Shown: positions 17,967 through 26,489 of the stretch, piece after piece | How the letters are laid out: the number at the start of each line of letters is the position of its first letter | Numbering within the stretch: position 1 is the first letter of the stretch | Source: Allopontixanthobacter sp041741895 | GTDB lineage: Bacteria; Pseudomonadota; Alphaproteobacteria; Sphingomonadales; Sphingomonadaceae | Assembly: GCA_041741895.1 (NCBI GenBank) | Contig: JBGSJO010000100.1 | Coordinates: 1-59,323, forward strand | Reading direction: 5' to 3' | DNA length: 59,323 nucleotides | Translations under genes and position numbers: made by a program | The notes under the pieces: model-generated | Seen by the model: only the letters and a program-made list of their open reading frames with translations | What the model was told of the DNA's origin: nothing | Database searches by the model: none

Positions 17967-18440
17967 ATGCGCTGTCCGTTCTGCGCGAATGAAGACAGCC
18001 AAGTAAAGGACAGCCGCCCGACGGAGGATAATTCCTCCATCCGGCGGCGGCGGCAATGTGCCAGTTGCGGCGCGCGTTTCACCACCTTTGAACGCGTGCA
18101 ATTGCGCGAAGTGACCGTGATTAAGAGTGGGGGCCGGAGGCAGGCGTTCGATCGCAGCAAGCTGGAACAATCCGTCACCCTGGCCTGCCGCAAGCGCGGC
18201 ATTTCGCAGGAACGCATCGATCAACTGGTCTCCGGCATCCAGCGCCAGGTTGAAACCACCGGAGAAAGCGAAGTGGCTTCCGAGCGCATCGGCGAACTGG
18301 TGATGGATGGCCTGCGCCAGATCGACAGCGTGGCCTATATCCGGTTTGCCAGCGTCTACCGCGATTTCAGCGAAGCCCGCGATTTCGAGGAATTCGCCAG
18401 TGCGGTGCAGGATGTCGGCGCCCATGCCAAAGAAAGCTGA
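17967..18440 (+). CDS. nrdR: Transcriptional repressor NrdR
   Basis: ATP/dATP-sensing zinc-ribbon repressor of ribonucleotide reductase genes. The 157 residues have the N-terminal zinc ribbon (Cys3, Cys6, Cys31, Cys34; MRCPFCANEDSQVKDSR) and an ATP-cone domain (about residues 49-139) with the family features KSGGRRQAFDRSKLEQS and SVAYIRFASVYRDF. Its 3' end overlaps the start of the methyltransferase gene by 17 bases, so they are translated from one message. Confidence 0.98.
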   Translation: MRCPFCANEDSQVKDSRPTEDNSSIRRRRQCASCGARFTTFERVQLREVTVIKSGGRRQAFDRSKLEQSVTLACRKRGISQERIDQLVSGIQRQVETTGESEVASERIGELVMDGLRQIDSVAYIRFASVYRDFSEARDFEEFASAVQDVGAHAKES

Positions 18441-19158
18441 CAGCACTACTCAGCCCCCCGTCATCGTGCTCGTTCGCCCGCAACTGGGTGAAAATATCGG
18501 CAAGGCGGCCCGCGCCATGCTCAATTTCGGGCTGACCGAACTCAGATTGGTGGCACCGCGCGATGGATGGCCCAATCCCGACGCGGGCCCTTCTGCCGCG
18601 GGTGCGGATATCGTAATCGAACAGGCAAAGGTTTTCGAAACCACGGCAGAGGCGGTGGCGGACTGCGCACATGTCTATGCCACCACGGTTCGCCGGCGGA
18701 ACGACACCAAGCCGGTGGTATCACCGGAAGAGGCGGCGGCGGAAATCCATGCCGCGGCAGGACGCAGCGCTCTTCTGTTCGGCGCAGAGAGGTCGGGGCT
18801 GGATATTCAGGATGTATCGCTCGCCCGGAAAATCCTGACCGTGCCGATCAACCCCGAATTTTCGTCGCTCAATCTGGCGCAGGCGGTCATCCTGTGTGCC
18901 TATGAATGGTCGAAATTCGAGACGCTGGAACAGCCGACCGTGACCGACCAGCTGCCCCCCGCCCCGCAGGAGGATCTGGAGGGGTTGATTGCCCATTTCG
19001 AACAGATGCTGGAACCGAAGGACTATTTCTTCCCCGCAAGCCGGGCGGAGATGACCCGGCGCAACCTGCGCAACGTCCTCACTAGCGCTGGCTGGAACCA
19101 TCTCGAGGTGCGGACCATGCGTGGTGTGCTCACTACCCTCGCCCGGAAACCGAGGTAA
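18424..19158 (+). CDS. trmJ: TrmJ-like SPOUT RNA methyltransferase
   Basis: Probable tRNA (cytidine/uridine-2'-O-)methyltransferase acting at position 32. The 244 residues carry the knotted SPOUT fold: VIVLVRPQLGENIGKAARAM near the start, LLFGAERSGLD in the middle and the SAM-site strand VPINPEFSSLNLAQAV. The C-terminal extension resembles TrmJ. The start at 18424 (MPKKADS) is chosen because it directly precedes the conserved domain; upstream ATGs lie deep in nrdR. The gene symbol is by similarity of motifs only. Confidence 0.85.
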   Translation: MPKKADSTTQPPVIVLVRPQLGENIGKAARAMLNFGLTELRLVAPRDGWPNPDAGPSAAGADIVIEQAKVFETTAEAVADCAHVYATTVRRRNDTKPVVSPEEAAAEIHAAAGRSALLFGAERSGLDIQDVSLARKILTVPINPEFSSLNLAQAVILCAYEWSKFETLEQPTVTDQLPPAPQEDLEGLIAHFEQMLEPKDYFFPASRAEMTRRNLRNVLTSAGWNHLEVRTMRGVLTTLARKPR

Positions 19159-19342
19159 TCCGGCCTCACAAGCCTTGACCTGACCTGCATTCCTGTTAAT
19201 TGGCGCGCTTCGTGTATTGGCTCCGCATCCCGGTGAAGCGGTGGCCGCATCAGACGCAATCGGTCTGGTGGTGCGAAACCGGGTTAAAGCGCTGGCTTCC
19301 TGAACGATTCGGGCGGCGGCGATAGCAAATTGGATATAAAAC

Positions 19343-19957
19343 ATGTCGAAGCGTAAGGCATCGAAGTACAAACTTGACCGCCGGATGGGTGAAAACATCT
19401 GGGGTCGCCCGAATTCCCCGGTCAACAAGCGTTCCTACGGCCCCGGCCAGCATGGCCAGCGCCGCAAGAGCAAAGTCTCCGACTTCGGCCTGCAACTGCG
19501 CGCCAAGCAGAAACTGAAGGGCTATTACGGCGACGTGACCGAAAAGCAGTTCCGCAGCACCTACAAGGAAGCGGCCCGAATCAAGGGTGATACCGGCCAG
19601 AACCTGATTGGCCTGCTCGAACGCCGGTTGGACATGATCGTTTACCGCGCCAAATTCGCGCCGACGATTTTCGCTGCACGTCAAATTGTCAGCCACGGCC
19701 ACATCCGCGTCAATGGCGTGAAGTGCAACGTTGCCTCGCGCCGCTGCGATCTGGGCGATGTCATCAGCCTTGGCGACAAGGCCAAGGAAATGGCCCTGGT
19801 CATCGAAGCGCAAAGCCTGCCGGAACGCGACATTCCCGATTATGTTGCCGTTGACGGCAATGACAAGGTGACCTTCACCCGCATTCCGAAGCTGGACGAA
19901 GTCCCCTATCCGGTTACGATGGAACCAAACCTAGTCGTCGAATTCTATTCGCGCTGA
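19343..19957 (+). CDS. rpsD: 30S ribosomal protein S4
   Basis: Primary 16S rRNA-binding protein that nucleates small-subunit assembly. The 204 residues show the N-terminal S4 domain (SKRKASKYKLDRRMGENIWG) and the S4 RNA-binding domain with LLERRLDMIVYRAKFA and QIVSHGHIRVNG. It is a single gene with a 184-base upstream gap and its own strong terminator at 19971. The gap upstream shows no other gene. Confidence 0.98.
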   Translation: MSKRKASKYKLDRRMGENIWGRPNSPVNKRSYGPGQHGQRRKSKVSDFGLQLRAKQKLKGYYGDVTEKQFRSTYKEAARIKGDTGQNLIGLLERRLDMIVYRAKFAPTIFAARQIVSHGHIRVNGVKCNVASRRCDLGDVISLGDKAKEMALVIEAQSLPERDIPDYVAVDGNDKVTFTRIPKLDEVPYPVTMEPNLVVEFYSR

Positions 19958-19970
19958 TCGGTTTCGAAAT

Positions 19971-20012
19971 CAAACAAACGGGGCGGCCTTGCGGGGCCGC
20001 CCTTTTTGTTTG
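19971..20012 (+). terminator. Strong rho-independent terminator after rpsD
   Basis: GGGCGGCC (19981-19988) pairs perfectly with GGCCGCCC (19995-20002) around a 6-base loop and is followed by TTTTTGTTTG. The flanking CAAACAAA (19971-19978) can extend the stem against TTTGTTTG, so the hairpin may also stop transcripts arriving from the chorismate mutase gene on the minus strand. Confidence 0.92.
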
Positions 20013-20049
20013 TCGGGTCGGCTTTTGAGCCGGGTATTGTCCTTTGCAA

Positions 20050-20352
20050 TTACCGAGCAATATCGTCCCACCGTGCGAATTCGTACGCAATCGAACCTTC
20101 GACCAGCACTTCCCACATCTGGCCGATCACCGTTTCCGGCAGTCCGTGCGCAGTCGCTTCCTTCATTGCTGCCGAGATAACCTTGGCCTTGCGCGGTCCA
20201 TCGCGCACGGCATCGCGATCCGGTTTGATCCGCGCGGCAGCCTCCATATAGCCAAACCGACGGGCGAGCAGCGTCACCAATTCCCGGTCGACCTGATCCA
20301 CGCCTGCGCGCACTTCTTCCATCGTTTCACAATTTTCAGGCTGTTTGGGCAT
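20050..20352 (-). CDS. Chorismate mutase (AroQ type)
   Basis: A 100-residue all-helical protein with the AroQ pattern: VRAGVDQVDRELVTLLARRFGYM in its first helix with the chorismate-binding Arg, then a Lys-containing second segment and the C-terminal EGSIAYEFARWD. It would convert chorismate to prephenate, the branch to phenylalanine and tyrosine; the length is also that of the PchB-like isochorismate pyruvate lyases, so that activity cannot be excluded. Its ATG overlaps the tgt stop by one base (TGATG), so it is translationally coupled to a tRNA-modification gene. Confidence 0.85.
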   Translation of the reverse strand: MPKQPENCETMEEVRAGVDQVDRELVTLLARRFGYMEAAARIKPDRDAVRDGPRKAKVISAAMKEATAHGLPETVIGQMWEVLVEGSIAYEFARWDDIAR

Positions 20353-21497
20353 CAGGCTGCTTTCTTGAAATAATCATTGTGGAAGCTTGCTGCAAAGCGG
20401 GCAAAACGCCCCTCCCCGATGGCATCGCGCATTGCCTGCATAAGCTGCTGGTAAAACGCAATGTTATGTTCGGTCATCAGCATTGCGCCGAGAATTTCGC
20501 CTGATCTGACCAGATGATGCAGATAAGCGCGGGTGTAGGTGCCGCAGGTGGAACAGGTACAGCGATCATCCAGCGGGCAGATATCTTCCGCAAAGCGGGC
20601 GTTGCGCAGATTGATCGAGCCGTTCCAGGTGAATGCCTGGCCGTTGCGACCGGACCGGGTCGGTAGCACGCAATCGAACATATCGACCCCGCGCTCCACC
20701 GCGCCGACCAAATCATCGGGCTTGCCCACTCCCATCAGATAGCGCGGGCGGTCGGCGGGAAGCTGTCCCGAGGCGAAGTCCAGCGTAGCGAACATCGCTT
20801 CCTGGCCTTCCCCCACAGCGAGGCCTCCGATCGCGTAACCGTCAAACCCGATTGCGGTCAGCGCATCGGCCGAGCGGCGGCGCAATTCCTTGTCCAGCGC
20901 GCCCTGCTGAATGCCGAACAGCGCGGCACCGGCGGCATGGTCCCCGCCCGCATCGAAGGCATCGCGGCTGCGCTGCGCCCACCGCATCGACATTTCCATG
21001 CTCGCTTCGATCACTTCACGGGGTTGGTCCGCACGGGGGCATTCGTCGAACGCCATGACGATGTCGGACCCGAGCAGGCGTTGAATTTCCATCGATCGTT
21101 CGGGTGTCAAAAGATGTTTCGACCCGTCGAGGTGGCTACGGAATTCCACCCCCTCCTCGGTCAGTTTGCGCAGGTCGGACAGGCTCATCACCTGATAGCC
21201 GCCGCTGTCGGTCAGTATCGGCCGTTGCCAGTTCATGAATTTGTGCAGCCCGCCCAGCCGCGCCACCCGCTCGGCACCGGGGCGCAGCATCAGATGATAG
21301 GTATTGCCGAGGATGATATCGGCACCGGTCGCTTTTACGGTTTCCGGCTTCATGGCCTTGACCGTAGCGGCCGTCCCGACGGGCATGAAGGCAGGCGTGC
21401 GGATTTCCCCGCGGCGCATCTCGATGCGGCCGGTACGCGCTTTGCCGTCGGTGGCGGCAATGGAAAATTCGAACCTGAGGGCGGGAGTTTGGGTCAT
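20352..21497 (-). CDS. tgt: tRNA-guanine transglycosylase
   Basis: Exchanges guanine 34 for preQ1 in tRNAs with GUN anticodons, on the queuosine pathway. The 381 residues have the (beta/alpha)8 barrel with FMPVGTAATVKAM, the TDSGGYQVMSL active-site loop, GGLAVGEGQ, and a zinc site with CPLDDRCTCSTCGTYTRAY and a following histidine. The start at 21497 (MTQTPALRF) is chosen by homology over an upstream ATG. The other Que gene in the window is queA at 24058-25086, separated by an ABC exporter and a permease. Confidence 0.97.
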   Translation of the reverse strand: MTQTPALRFEFSIAATDGKARTGRIEMRRGEIRTPAFMPVGTAATVKAMKPETVKATGADIILGNTYHLMLRPGAERVARLGGLHKFMNWQRPILTDSGGYQVMSLSDLRKLTEEGVEFRSHLDGSKHLLTPERSMEIQRLLGSDIVMAFDECPRADQPREVIEASMEMSMRWAQRSRDAFDAGGDHAAGAALFGIQQGALDKELRRRSADALTAIGFDGYAIGGLAVGEGQEAMFATLDFASGQLPADRPRYLMGVGKPDDLVGAVERGVDMFDCVLPTRSGRNGQAFTWNGSINLRNARFAEDICPLDDRCTCSTCGTYTRAYLHHLVRSGEILGAMLMTEHNIAFYQQLMQAMRDAIGEGRFARFAASFHNDYFKKAA

Positions 21498-21555
21498 GGG
21501 CTTGCGGCCCTTAGCCGCAGCGGCCACAGGGGGCAAATCCTCAAGGAGGCAAAAG

Positions 21556-22323
21556 TTGGAATCATTCGAAGTTGCCGCCTGGCTTTATCCCACTCTGTTT
21601 GCAGTCGCGATATTCACCGGCTTTGTCGATTCCATTGCTGGCGGCGGGGGCTTGGTAATGATGCCCGCCCTGCTCGCCACCGGAATGCCGCCGCATCTGG
21701 CGCTGGGCACCAACAAGCTGCAATCGGTGTTCGGTACCAGCATGGCCTGTCGCAATTACTGGAAGGGCGGGCTGGTGCAGGTGCGGGAGAATTTGCCGCT
21801 GGTAGCCCTCGCCTTCGCTGGCGCGGCGAGCGGCGCGTTGCTGGTGCAGCAGATTTCACCGGGTATGTTAACCTATATCGTTCCGGTATTGCTGCTGATC
21901 CTGGCCGCCTATGTGATCTTCAGCCCATCCATGACTGATGTCGATGCGCATGAACGATTGACCCGCAAGGGCTATGCGTCGGTGGCTGGCGGGATCGGCC
22001 TGTATGATGGATTCTTCGGCCCCGGCACCGGACAGTTCTTTACCGCCAGCCTGGTGGGTCTGCGCGGCCAGGGTCTGACCCGCGCGACGGCCAATACCAA
22101 ATTGTTCAACGCCGCCACCAATTGGGCATCGGTGTTCGTGTTCGCACTGGGCGGCAAGATGGTGTGGCTGCTGGGGCTGACGATGGCGGCGGGCGCGATG
22201 CTGGGCGGTTTTCTGGGATCACGTTTCGCCATGCGCCACGGCGCGCGGGTGATCCGGCCGCTGATGATCATTGCCTCGCTGGGGCTGACCGGGCGGCTGA
22301 TCTGGGGGTGGTTTACGTCCTGA
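21556..22323 (+). CDS. TauE/SafE-family (TSUP) membrane permease
   Basis: A 255-residue protein with about eight membrane helices and two family-typical segments, DSIAGGGGLVMMPALLATG near residue 26 and GLYDGFFGPGTGQFF in the second half, the two repeats of the TSUP family (export or uptake of sulfur-containing or organic anions). The substrate is unknown. The start is TTG at 21556: AGGAGG stands 6 bases before it, and the longer frame upstream overlaps tgt on the other strand. It is divergent from tgt and its 3' end overlaps the ABC permease gene on the opposite strand by 11 bases. Confidence 0.88.
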   Translation: MESFEVAAWLYPTLFAVAIFTGFVDSIAGGGGLVMMPALLATGMPPHLALGTNKLQSVFGTSMACRNYWKGGLVQVRENLPLVALAFAGAASGALLVQQISPGMLTYIVPVLLLILAAYVIFSPSMTDVDAHERLTRKGYASVAGGIGLYDGFFGPGTGQFFTASLVGLRGQGLTRATANTKLFNAATNWASVFVFALGGKMVWLLGLTMAAGAMLGGFLGSRFAMRHGARVIRPLMIIASLGLTGRLIWGWFTS

Positions 22324-23083
22324 GCCGCCAGCCGGTTTTAAAAATGAAGGCGATCACCGCGATGCAGGCAGTCAGGAACCCGATGGTGATCCCGAACGAC
22401 AGCCAGATATTGACGTCCGACGTGCCATAGAATGTCCAGCGCAGCCCGTTGACAAGATAGACGATCGGATTGACCAGCGCGATGCTGCGCCACGGATTGG
22501 GGAGCATGTCGATGGAATAAAAAGTTCCGCCCAGGAAAGTCAGCGGCATCAGAAACAGCAAGGGGACGATGCTCAACTTCTCGAAATTGTCCGCCCAGAT
22601 GCCAAGGATGAACCCGAATAGCGAAAATGACGAAGCGACCAGCATGATATAGCCAACCGTCAGGATCGGATGCTTGATCTGGTAATCGACGAACAGTGTC
22701 GCCGTAAGCAGGATGATCGATGCCAGGATCAGCGATTTGGTGACCGCCGCCCCGACAAAACCGGCCAATGTCTCCGCCACGCCCACCGGCGCGGACAGCA
22801 ATTCGTAGATCGTGCCGGTGAAGCGCGGCATGTAGATTCCGAAGCTGGCGTTGCTGGTGCTTTCGCTCAGCAGCGTGAGCAATAGCAGGCCGGGCACGAT
22901 AAATGCGCCGTAATTAACCCCTCCGACAGATTCCATCCGCCCGCCGATCGCCGCGCCGAAAACGATGAAATACAGCGAGGTGGTGAGCACCGGTGCGAGC
23001 AGGGATTGCATCGCCGTGCGCATCGCCCGCATCACTTCGCGCACATAGATTGCCCAGGCAGCACGCAGGTTAAAACCGATCAT
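22313..23083 (-). CDS. ABC-2 type transporter permease
   Basis: A 256-residue integral membrane protein with six predicted helices. It has an ABC-2 layout, with the LTFLGGTFYSIDMLP and PIVYLVNGLRW segments near the C-terminus typical of NodJ/CcmB-like exporters. It overlaps the upstream ATPase gene by 4 bases, so the two form one exporter. The substrate cannot be read from the sequence. Confidence 0.9.
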   Translation of the reverse strand: MIGFNLRAAWAIYVREVMRAMRTAMQSLLAPVLTTSLYFIVFGAAIGGRMESVGGVNYGAFIVPGLLLLTLLSESTSNASFGIYMPRFTGTIYELLSAPVGVAETLAGFVGAAVTKSLILASIILLTATLFVDYQIKHPILTVGYIMLVASSFSLFGFILGIWADNFEKLSIVPLLFLMPLTFLGGTFYSIDMLPNPWRSIALVNPIVYLVNGLRWTFYGTSDVNIWLSFGITIGFLTACIAVIAFIFKTGWRLRT

Positions 23084-24015
23084 GTGCGGTCCTCCACCAG
23101 GCCGACAAAGATGTCTTCGAGCGTGGATTCCCTGATATCGATACCGATATAATCGATGCCATGCGCGGTCAGCGCCTTGGTCAGCTCTGCAACTTCGCGG
23201 CTACCCAGCCCGGTACCATCGCCGCCGCGATAGCATAATTCCAACCCTTCCTTCGCCAGATGAACCGGATACCCGCTGATTTCCGGAGGAATCTCGACCA
23301 TCGGGGCAGAGAGGGAAATATGCGCCTCTGTCCGTCCGAGCCGCGCCATCATCGATGCCTTGTCATCCACCATCAGCAATTTGCCATCGCGAATTACGCC
23401 CACCCGGTCGGCCATTTCCTCGGCTTCTTCAATGTAATGCGTGGTCAGGATTACGGTCACGCCCTGATCGCGCAAGCGGCCGATCAGGCGCCACATATCG
23501 CGCCGCAATTCCACATCGACCCCGGCGGTCGGCTCGTCGAGAAACAGCAGTTCGGGGTCATGCGCCAATGCCTTGGCGATCAGGACGCGGCGTTTCATCC
23601 CGCCGGACAATTTGCGGATCTGCTCGTCGCGCTTGTCCCACAAGCTCAGCGATTTGAGGACATCCTCGATCCGGGCGGGATCGGATGGACGCCCGAACAA
23701 CCCGCGCGAAAAGCTGACAGCGCGCCGCACAGTCTCGAACATGTCGGTCGATAATTCCTGCGGCACCAGCCCGATCCGCGCCCGCGCCGATCGCCAATTG
23801 AGCGACAGATCATCGCCAAATGCGCGAATGGTGCCCGATGTCGGACGGACCAGGCCGCACACCGCGCCAATCAGCGTGGTCTTGCCCGCCCCATTTGGGC
23901 CCAGCAGCGCAAAAATCTCGCCCTTGGTGATTTGCAGATCGACATCGTCGAGCGCCTTGAAGCCGCCAGAATAGACTTTTGTCAGGTTTTCGATTTTCAG
24001 GATGGGTTCGCTCAC
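23080..24015 (-). CDS. ABC transporter ATP-binding protein (NodI/CcmA-like)
   Basis: A 311-residue ATPase with Walker A (LLGPNGAGKTTLIG, residue 35 on), signature LSGGMKRRVLIAKAL, Walker B LLFLDEPTAGVD and the H-loop TTHYIEEAEEMADRVG, followed by a C-terminal region of about 90 residues of the DrrA/NodI type. It is paired with the ABC-2 permease downstream. It lies 42 bases after queA on the same strand and may be read with it. Confidence 0.95.
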   Translation of the reverse strand: MSEPILKIENLTKVYSGGFKALDDVDLQITKGEIFALLGPNGAGKTTLIGAVCGLVRPTSGTIRAFGDDLSLNWRSARARIGLVPQELSTDMFETVRRAVSFSRGLFGRPSDPARIEDVLKSLSLWDKRDEQIRKLSGGMKRRVLIAKALAHDPELLFLDEPTAGVDVELRRDMWRLIGRLRDQGVTVILTTHYIEEAEEMADRVGVIRDGKLLMVDDKASMMARLGRTEAHISLSAPMVEIPPEISGYPVHLAKEGLELCYRGGDGTGLGSREVAELTKALTAHGIDYIGIDIRESTLEDIFVGLVEDRT

Positions 24016-24057
24016 CGCATTACTAGTGGCAATACCCGGTAGAAATGCAAGCGATGC

Positions 24058-25086
24058 TTACGGGATCAGCAGGCTGGAATCGCCATAGCTGTAAAACCGG
24101 TAATTCCCAGCGATCGCATGGGCATAGAGGCCCTGCATCCGCTCTAGCCCCATCAAAGCGCTGACCAGCATGAACAGGGTCGATTTTGGCAGATGGAAAT
24201 TGGTCATCAACCCGTCGACCGCGCGGAATTGGTAACCCGGGGTAATGAAGATCGAGGTGTCGCCTGCGAAAGGCCGGATGATATTATCCTCCCCCGCTGC
24301 GCTTTCCAGCAGGCGCAGGCTGGTGGTGCCCACTGCGATCACCCGGTTACCTGCGGCGCGCGCGGCATTGAGCCGGTCCGCAGTCGCGGCATCGATTCGG
24401 CCCCATTCGGCATGCATCGCATGGTCGGAGGTATCATCAACTTTCACGGGCAGGAAAGTCCCCGCCCCGACATGCAGGGTCAGCATTTCACGCACGATAC
24501 CGGCATCGTCCAACGCGTTGAGCAATTCCGGGGTGAAGTGCAGCGCAGCGGTGGGCGCGGCAACTGCGCCGTCCTTCCGCGCGAAAATGGTCTGATAGTC
24601 GGACTTGTCGCGCTCGTCCGTCGGGCGTTTGCCAGCAATATAGGGTGGCAGCGGCATCCGGCCCGCACGTTCGAGCAGGGTTTCGACCGGTTCATCGCCT
24701 TCGAAGGAGATCGTGAAGCTTCCATCTGCATGGCGTTGTTCGGCGATAGCGGCAACATCATTGGCGAACTGGATGCGGTCTCCTTCCCGCAGGCGTTTAG
24801 CGTTGCGGATGAATGCCTGCCAGCGGCGCAGGTCGATCCGCTTGTGCAATGTGGCACCGATCTTCGCCTTCCCTCGGGTGCCCTCAAGCTGCGCCGGGAT
24901 AACCCGCGTGTCGTTGAATACCAGCACATCGCCGCGATTGAGCAGCGCAGGCACATCGTTGACGATCCGATCGGACAATTCGCTGGTTCCGCGGGCGACC
25001 AGCATCCGGGCGCTATGGCGCGGCGCGGCCGGGCGCAGCGCGATACATTCAGGGGGCAGATCGAAATCGAACAAATCAACGCGCAT
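24058..25086 (-). CDS. queA: S-adenosylmethionine:tRNA ribosyltransferase-isomerase
   Basis: Transfers and isomerises the ribosyl group of SAM onto preQ1-modified tRNA to give epoxyqueuosine. The 342 residues contain the start MRVDLFDFDLPPECIALRP, the VFNDTRVIPAQLEG strand, the LHVGAGTFLPVK segment and the C-terminal MTNFHLPKSTLFMLV. The open frame extends 61 codons upstream, but that part runs through a dispersed repeat at 25101 and is not QueA-like, so the start is 25086. Confidence 0.97.
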   Translation of the reverse strand: MRVDLFDFDLPPECIALRPAAPRHSARMLVARGTSELSDRIVNDVPALLNRGDVLVFNDTRVIPAQLEGTRGKAKIGATLHKRIDLRRWQAFIRNAKRLREGDRIQFANDVAAIAEQRHADGSFTISFEGDEPVETLLERAGRMPLPPYIAGKRPTDERDKSDYQTIFARKDGAVAAPTAALHFTPELLNALDDAGIVREMLTLHVGAGTFLPVKVDDTSDHAMHAEWGRIDAATADRLNAARAAGNRVIAVGTTSLRLLESAAGEDNIIRPFAGDTSIFITPGYQFRAVDGLMTNFHLPKSTLFMLVSALMGLERMQGLYAHAIAGNYRFYSYGDSSLLIP

Positions 25087-25100
25087 AGCGTAAAGTCCGA

Positions 25101-25122
25101 TCATCCTGAGCTTGTCGAAGGG
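25101..25122. repeat. Dispersed repeat fragment upstream of queA
   Basis: The sequence TCATCCTGAGCTTGTCGAAG resembles one arm of a dispersed repeat that I recall as frequent between genes in sphingomonads. Only one arm is clear here, and the downstream GGGAGCGCATTTCGCGCCCC forms its own small hairpin. It lies 15 bases before the queA start. Confidence 0.4.
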
Positions 25123-25177
25123 AGCGCATTTCGCGCCCCTAGGGCCGATGGCACGCGAAGGGAAGCCTGCCTTGCGC

Positions 25178-25897
25178 TCAGTTCGCCGGGGCCGAGAGCA
25201 TATCTGCGGTGATCGCAGACGCCGGCGCGGCGGTGGCAATAACCGGCGGAGCCTTATTATCCGCAGCAATCGAGGCCTGCAGGATACGCGTCGGGTTCGC
25301 AGGCGGTTCGCCGCGGTTGATCGCGTCCACCGCGTCCATGCCCGAGATTACCCGGCCCAGATTGGTATAGCGCTTGTCGAGCGAAAACCGCGGATAGAAG
25401 GTGATGAAGAACTGGCTGTTTGCGCTGTCTTCCGACTGGGCCCGGGCCATGGACACCGTGCCGCGCAAATGGGGCATCGGGTTGAATTCCTCTTCCAGAT
25501 CGGGCATCTCTGACCCGCCCTGCCCGGTTCCGGTTGGATCGCCGGTCTGCGCCATGAAACCTTCGATCACGCGGTGAAAAATCACCCCGTCGTAGAACCC
25601 CTGACGGGTCAGGGTCTTGACCCGTTCGATATGGCGCGGGGTCCAGTCCGGCATCAGGCGGATCATCACCCGCTTGCCGTTGGACAGGTCCAGCACTAGA
25701 ATATTTTCGAGATCATGCGTCACATCGTAATTGACCGGAGCATAAATGCGCGGAGCCACTGGGGCGGCCTCTATCTCGGCCGGGGCCTCAACAGCAGCCT
25801 CTGCCGCAACTTCAGCGCCCGCATCCTGGGCGGAAACGGCAAGCGGAGTAAGGGCCATTGCGGTAAGAGCACCGGCGGCGATCAGGCGTTTCAACAT
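25178..25897 (-). CDS. Periplasmic peptidyl-prolyl cis-trans isomerase (cyclophilin type)
   Basis: A 239-residue protein with a signal peptide (MLKRLIAAGALTAMALTPLA, cleavage probably after VSA), an Ala/Glu-rich linker, and a cyclophilin domain with the catalytic pattern GVIFHRVIEGFMAQTGDPTG, then SQFFIT. It should catalyse proline isomerisation of periplasmic proteins. The ATG at 25897 is chosen over one eight codons upstream because AGGAA lies 5 bases before it. It sits between coaD and queA on the minus strand, a usual order in sphingomonads. Confidence 0.93.
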   Translation of the reverse strand: MLKRLIAAGALTAMALTPLAVSAQDAGAEVAAEAAVEAPAEIEAAPVAPRIYAPVNYDVTHDLENILVLDLSNGKRVMIRLMPDWTPRHIERVKTLTRQGFYDGVIFHRVIEGFMAQTGDPTGTGQGGSEMPDLEEEFNPMPHLRGTVSMARAQSEDSANSQFFITFYPRFSLDKRYTNLGRVISGMDAVDAINRGEPPANPTRILQASIAADNKAPPVIATAAPASAITADMLSAPAN

Positions 25898-25968
25898 CGT
25901 ATTCCTGTCAATCTGGGACAATTCATGCCGCCCACCTAGCGGGCGCCGTCTGTCGGTTCAATGAATGA

Positions 25969-26487
25969 TCAATATTCGCCCAACTGGCCGAGTTCCTTTA
26001 CCCGGCCAACCACGTCGTCACGCACTGCCTGGCTGACGAAAGGCGACACATCGCCGCCGAACAGGGCAATTTCCTTGACCAGTTTGGAGGCAATCGGCTG
26101 CAATGAAACATCGGCCATCAGGAAGATCGTCTCGATCTCGTCGTCGATCTGCTGGTTCATCCCCGCCATCTGATATTCATATTCGAAATCGGCCACGGCG
26201 CGCAGGCCGCGCACAATCACATTCGCATCCTGTTTGCGGGCGAATTTCATCAGCAGGGCGTTGAAGCCGACGATTTCGACATTGTCGATGCCCATGTCGG
26301 CCACTTCGCGTGCGACCATGCTCATGCGCACTTCGGGTGAGAACATCGGGCTTTTGGACGGGTTGGTGGTGACGCCGATAATCAGCCGGTCGACCAGCTT
26401 GGCCCCGCGCCGGATAATGTCGCTATGCCCCAGGGTGATCGGGTCGAACGTGCCCGGGTAAACGCCTATGCGCTTTCCAGTATTCAT
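25969..26487 (-). CDS. coaD: Phosphopantetheine adenylyltransferase
   Basis: Adenylates 4'-phosphopantetheine in coenzyme A synthesis. The 172-residue nucleotidyltransferase has the PGTFDPITLGHSDII motif (TxGH-type) near the start, and RGLRAVADFEYEYQMAGMN and ISSSxxR-like region partly diverged (LVKEIALFGGDVS). It is the usual hexameric enzyme length. Its start lies 2 bases after the ispA stop, so the genes are probably one transcript. Confidence 0.96.
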   Translation of the reverse strand: MNTGKRIGVYPGTFDPITLGHSDIIRRGAKLVDRLIIGVTTNPSKSPMFSPEVRMSMVAREVADMGIDNVEIVGFNALLMKFARKQDANVIVRGLRAVADFEYEYQMAGMNQQIDDEIETIFLMADVSLQPIASKLVKEIALFGGDVSPFVSQAVRDDVVGRVKELGQLGEY

Positions 26488-26489
26488 TA

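Noticed and set aside
24058..25269. A queA with 61 extra N-terminal residues
   Set aside because: The upstream part runs through a dispersed repeat and does not match QueA; the conserved start is at 25086.
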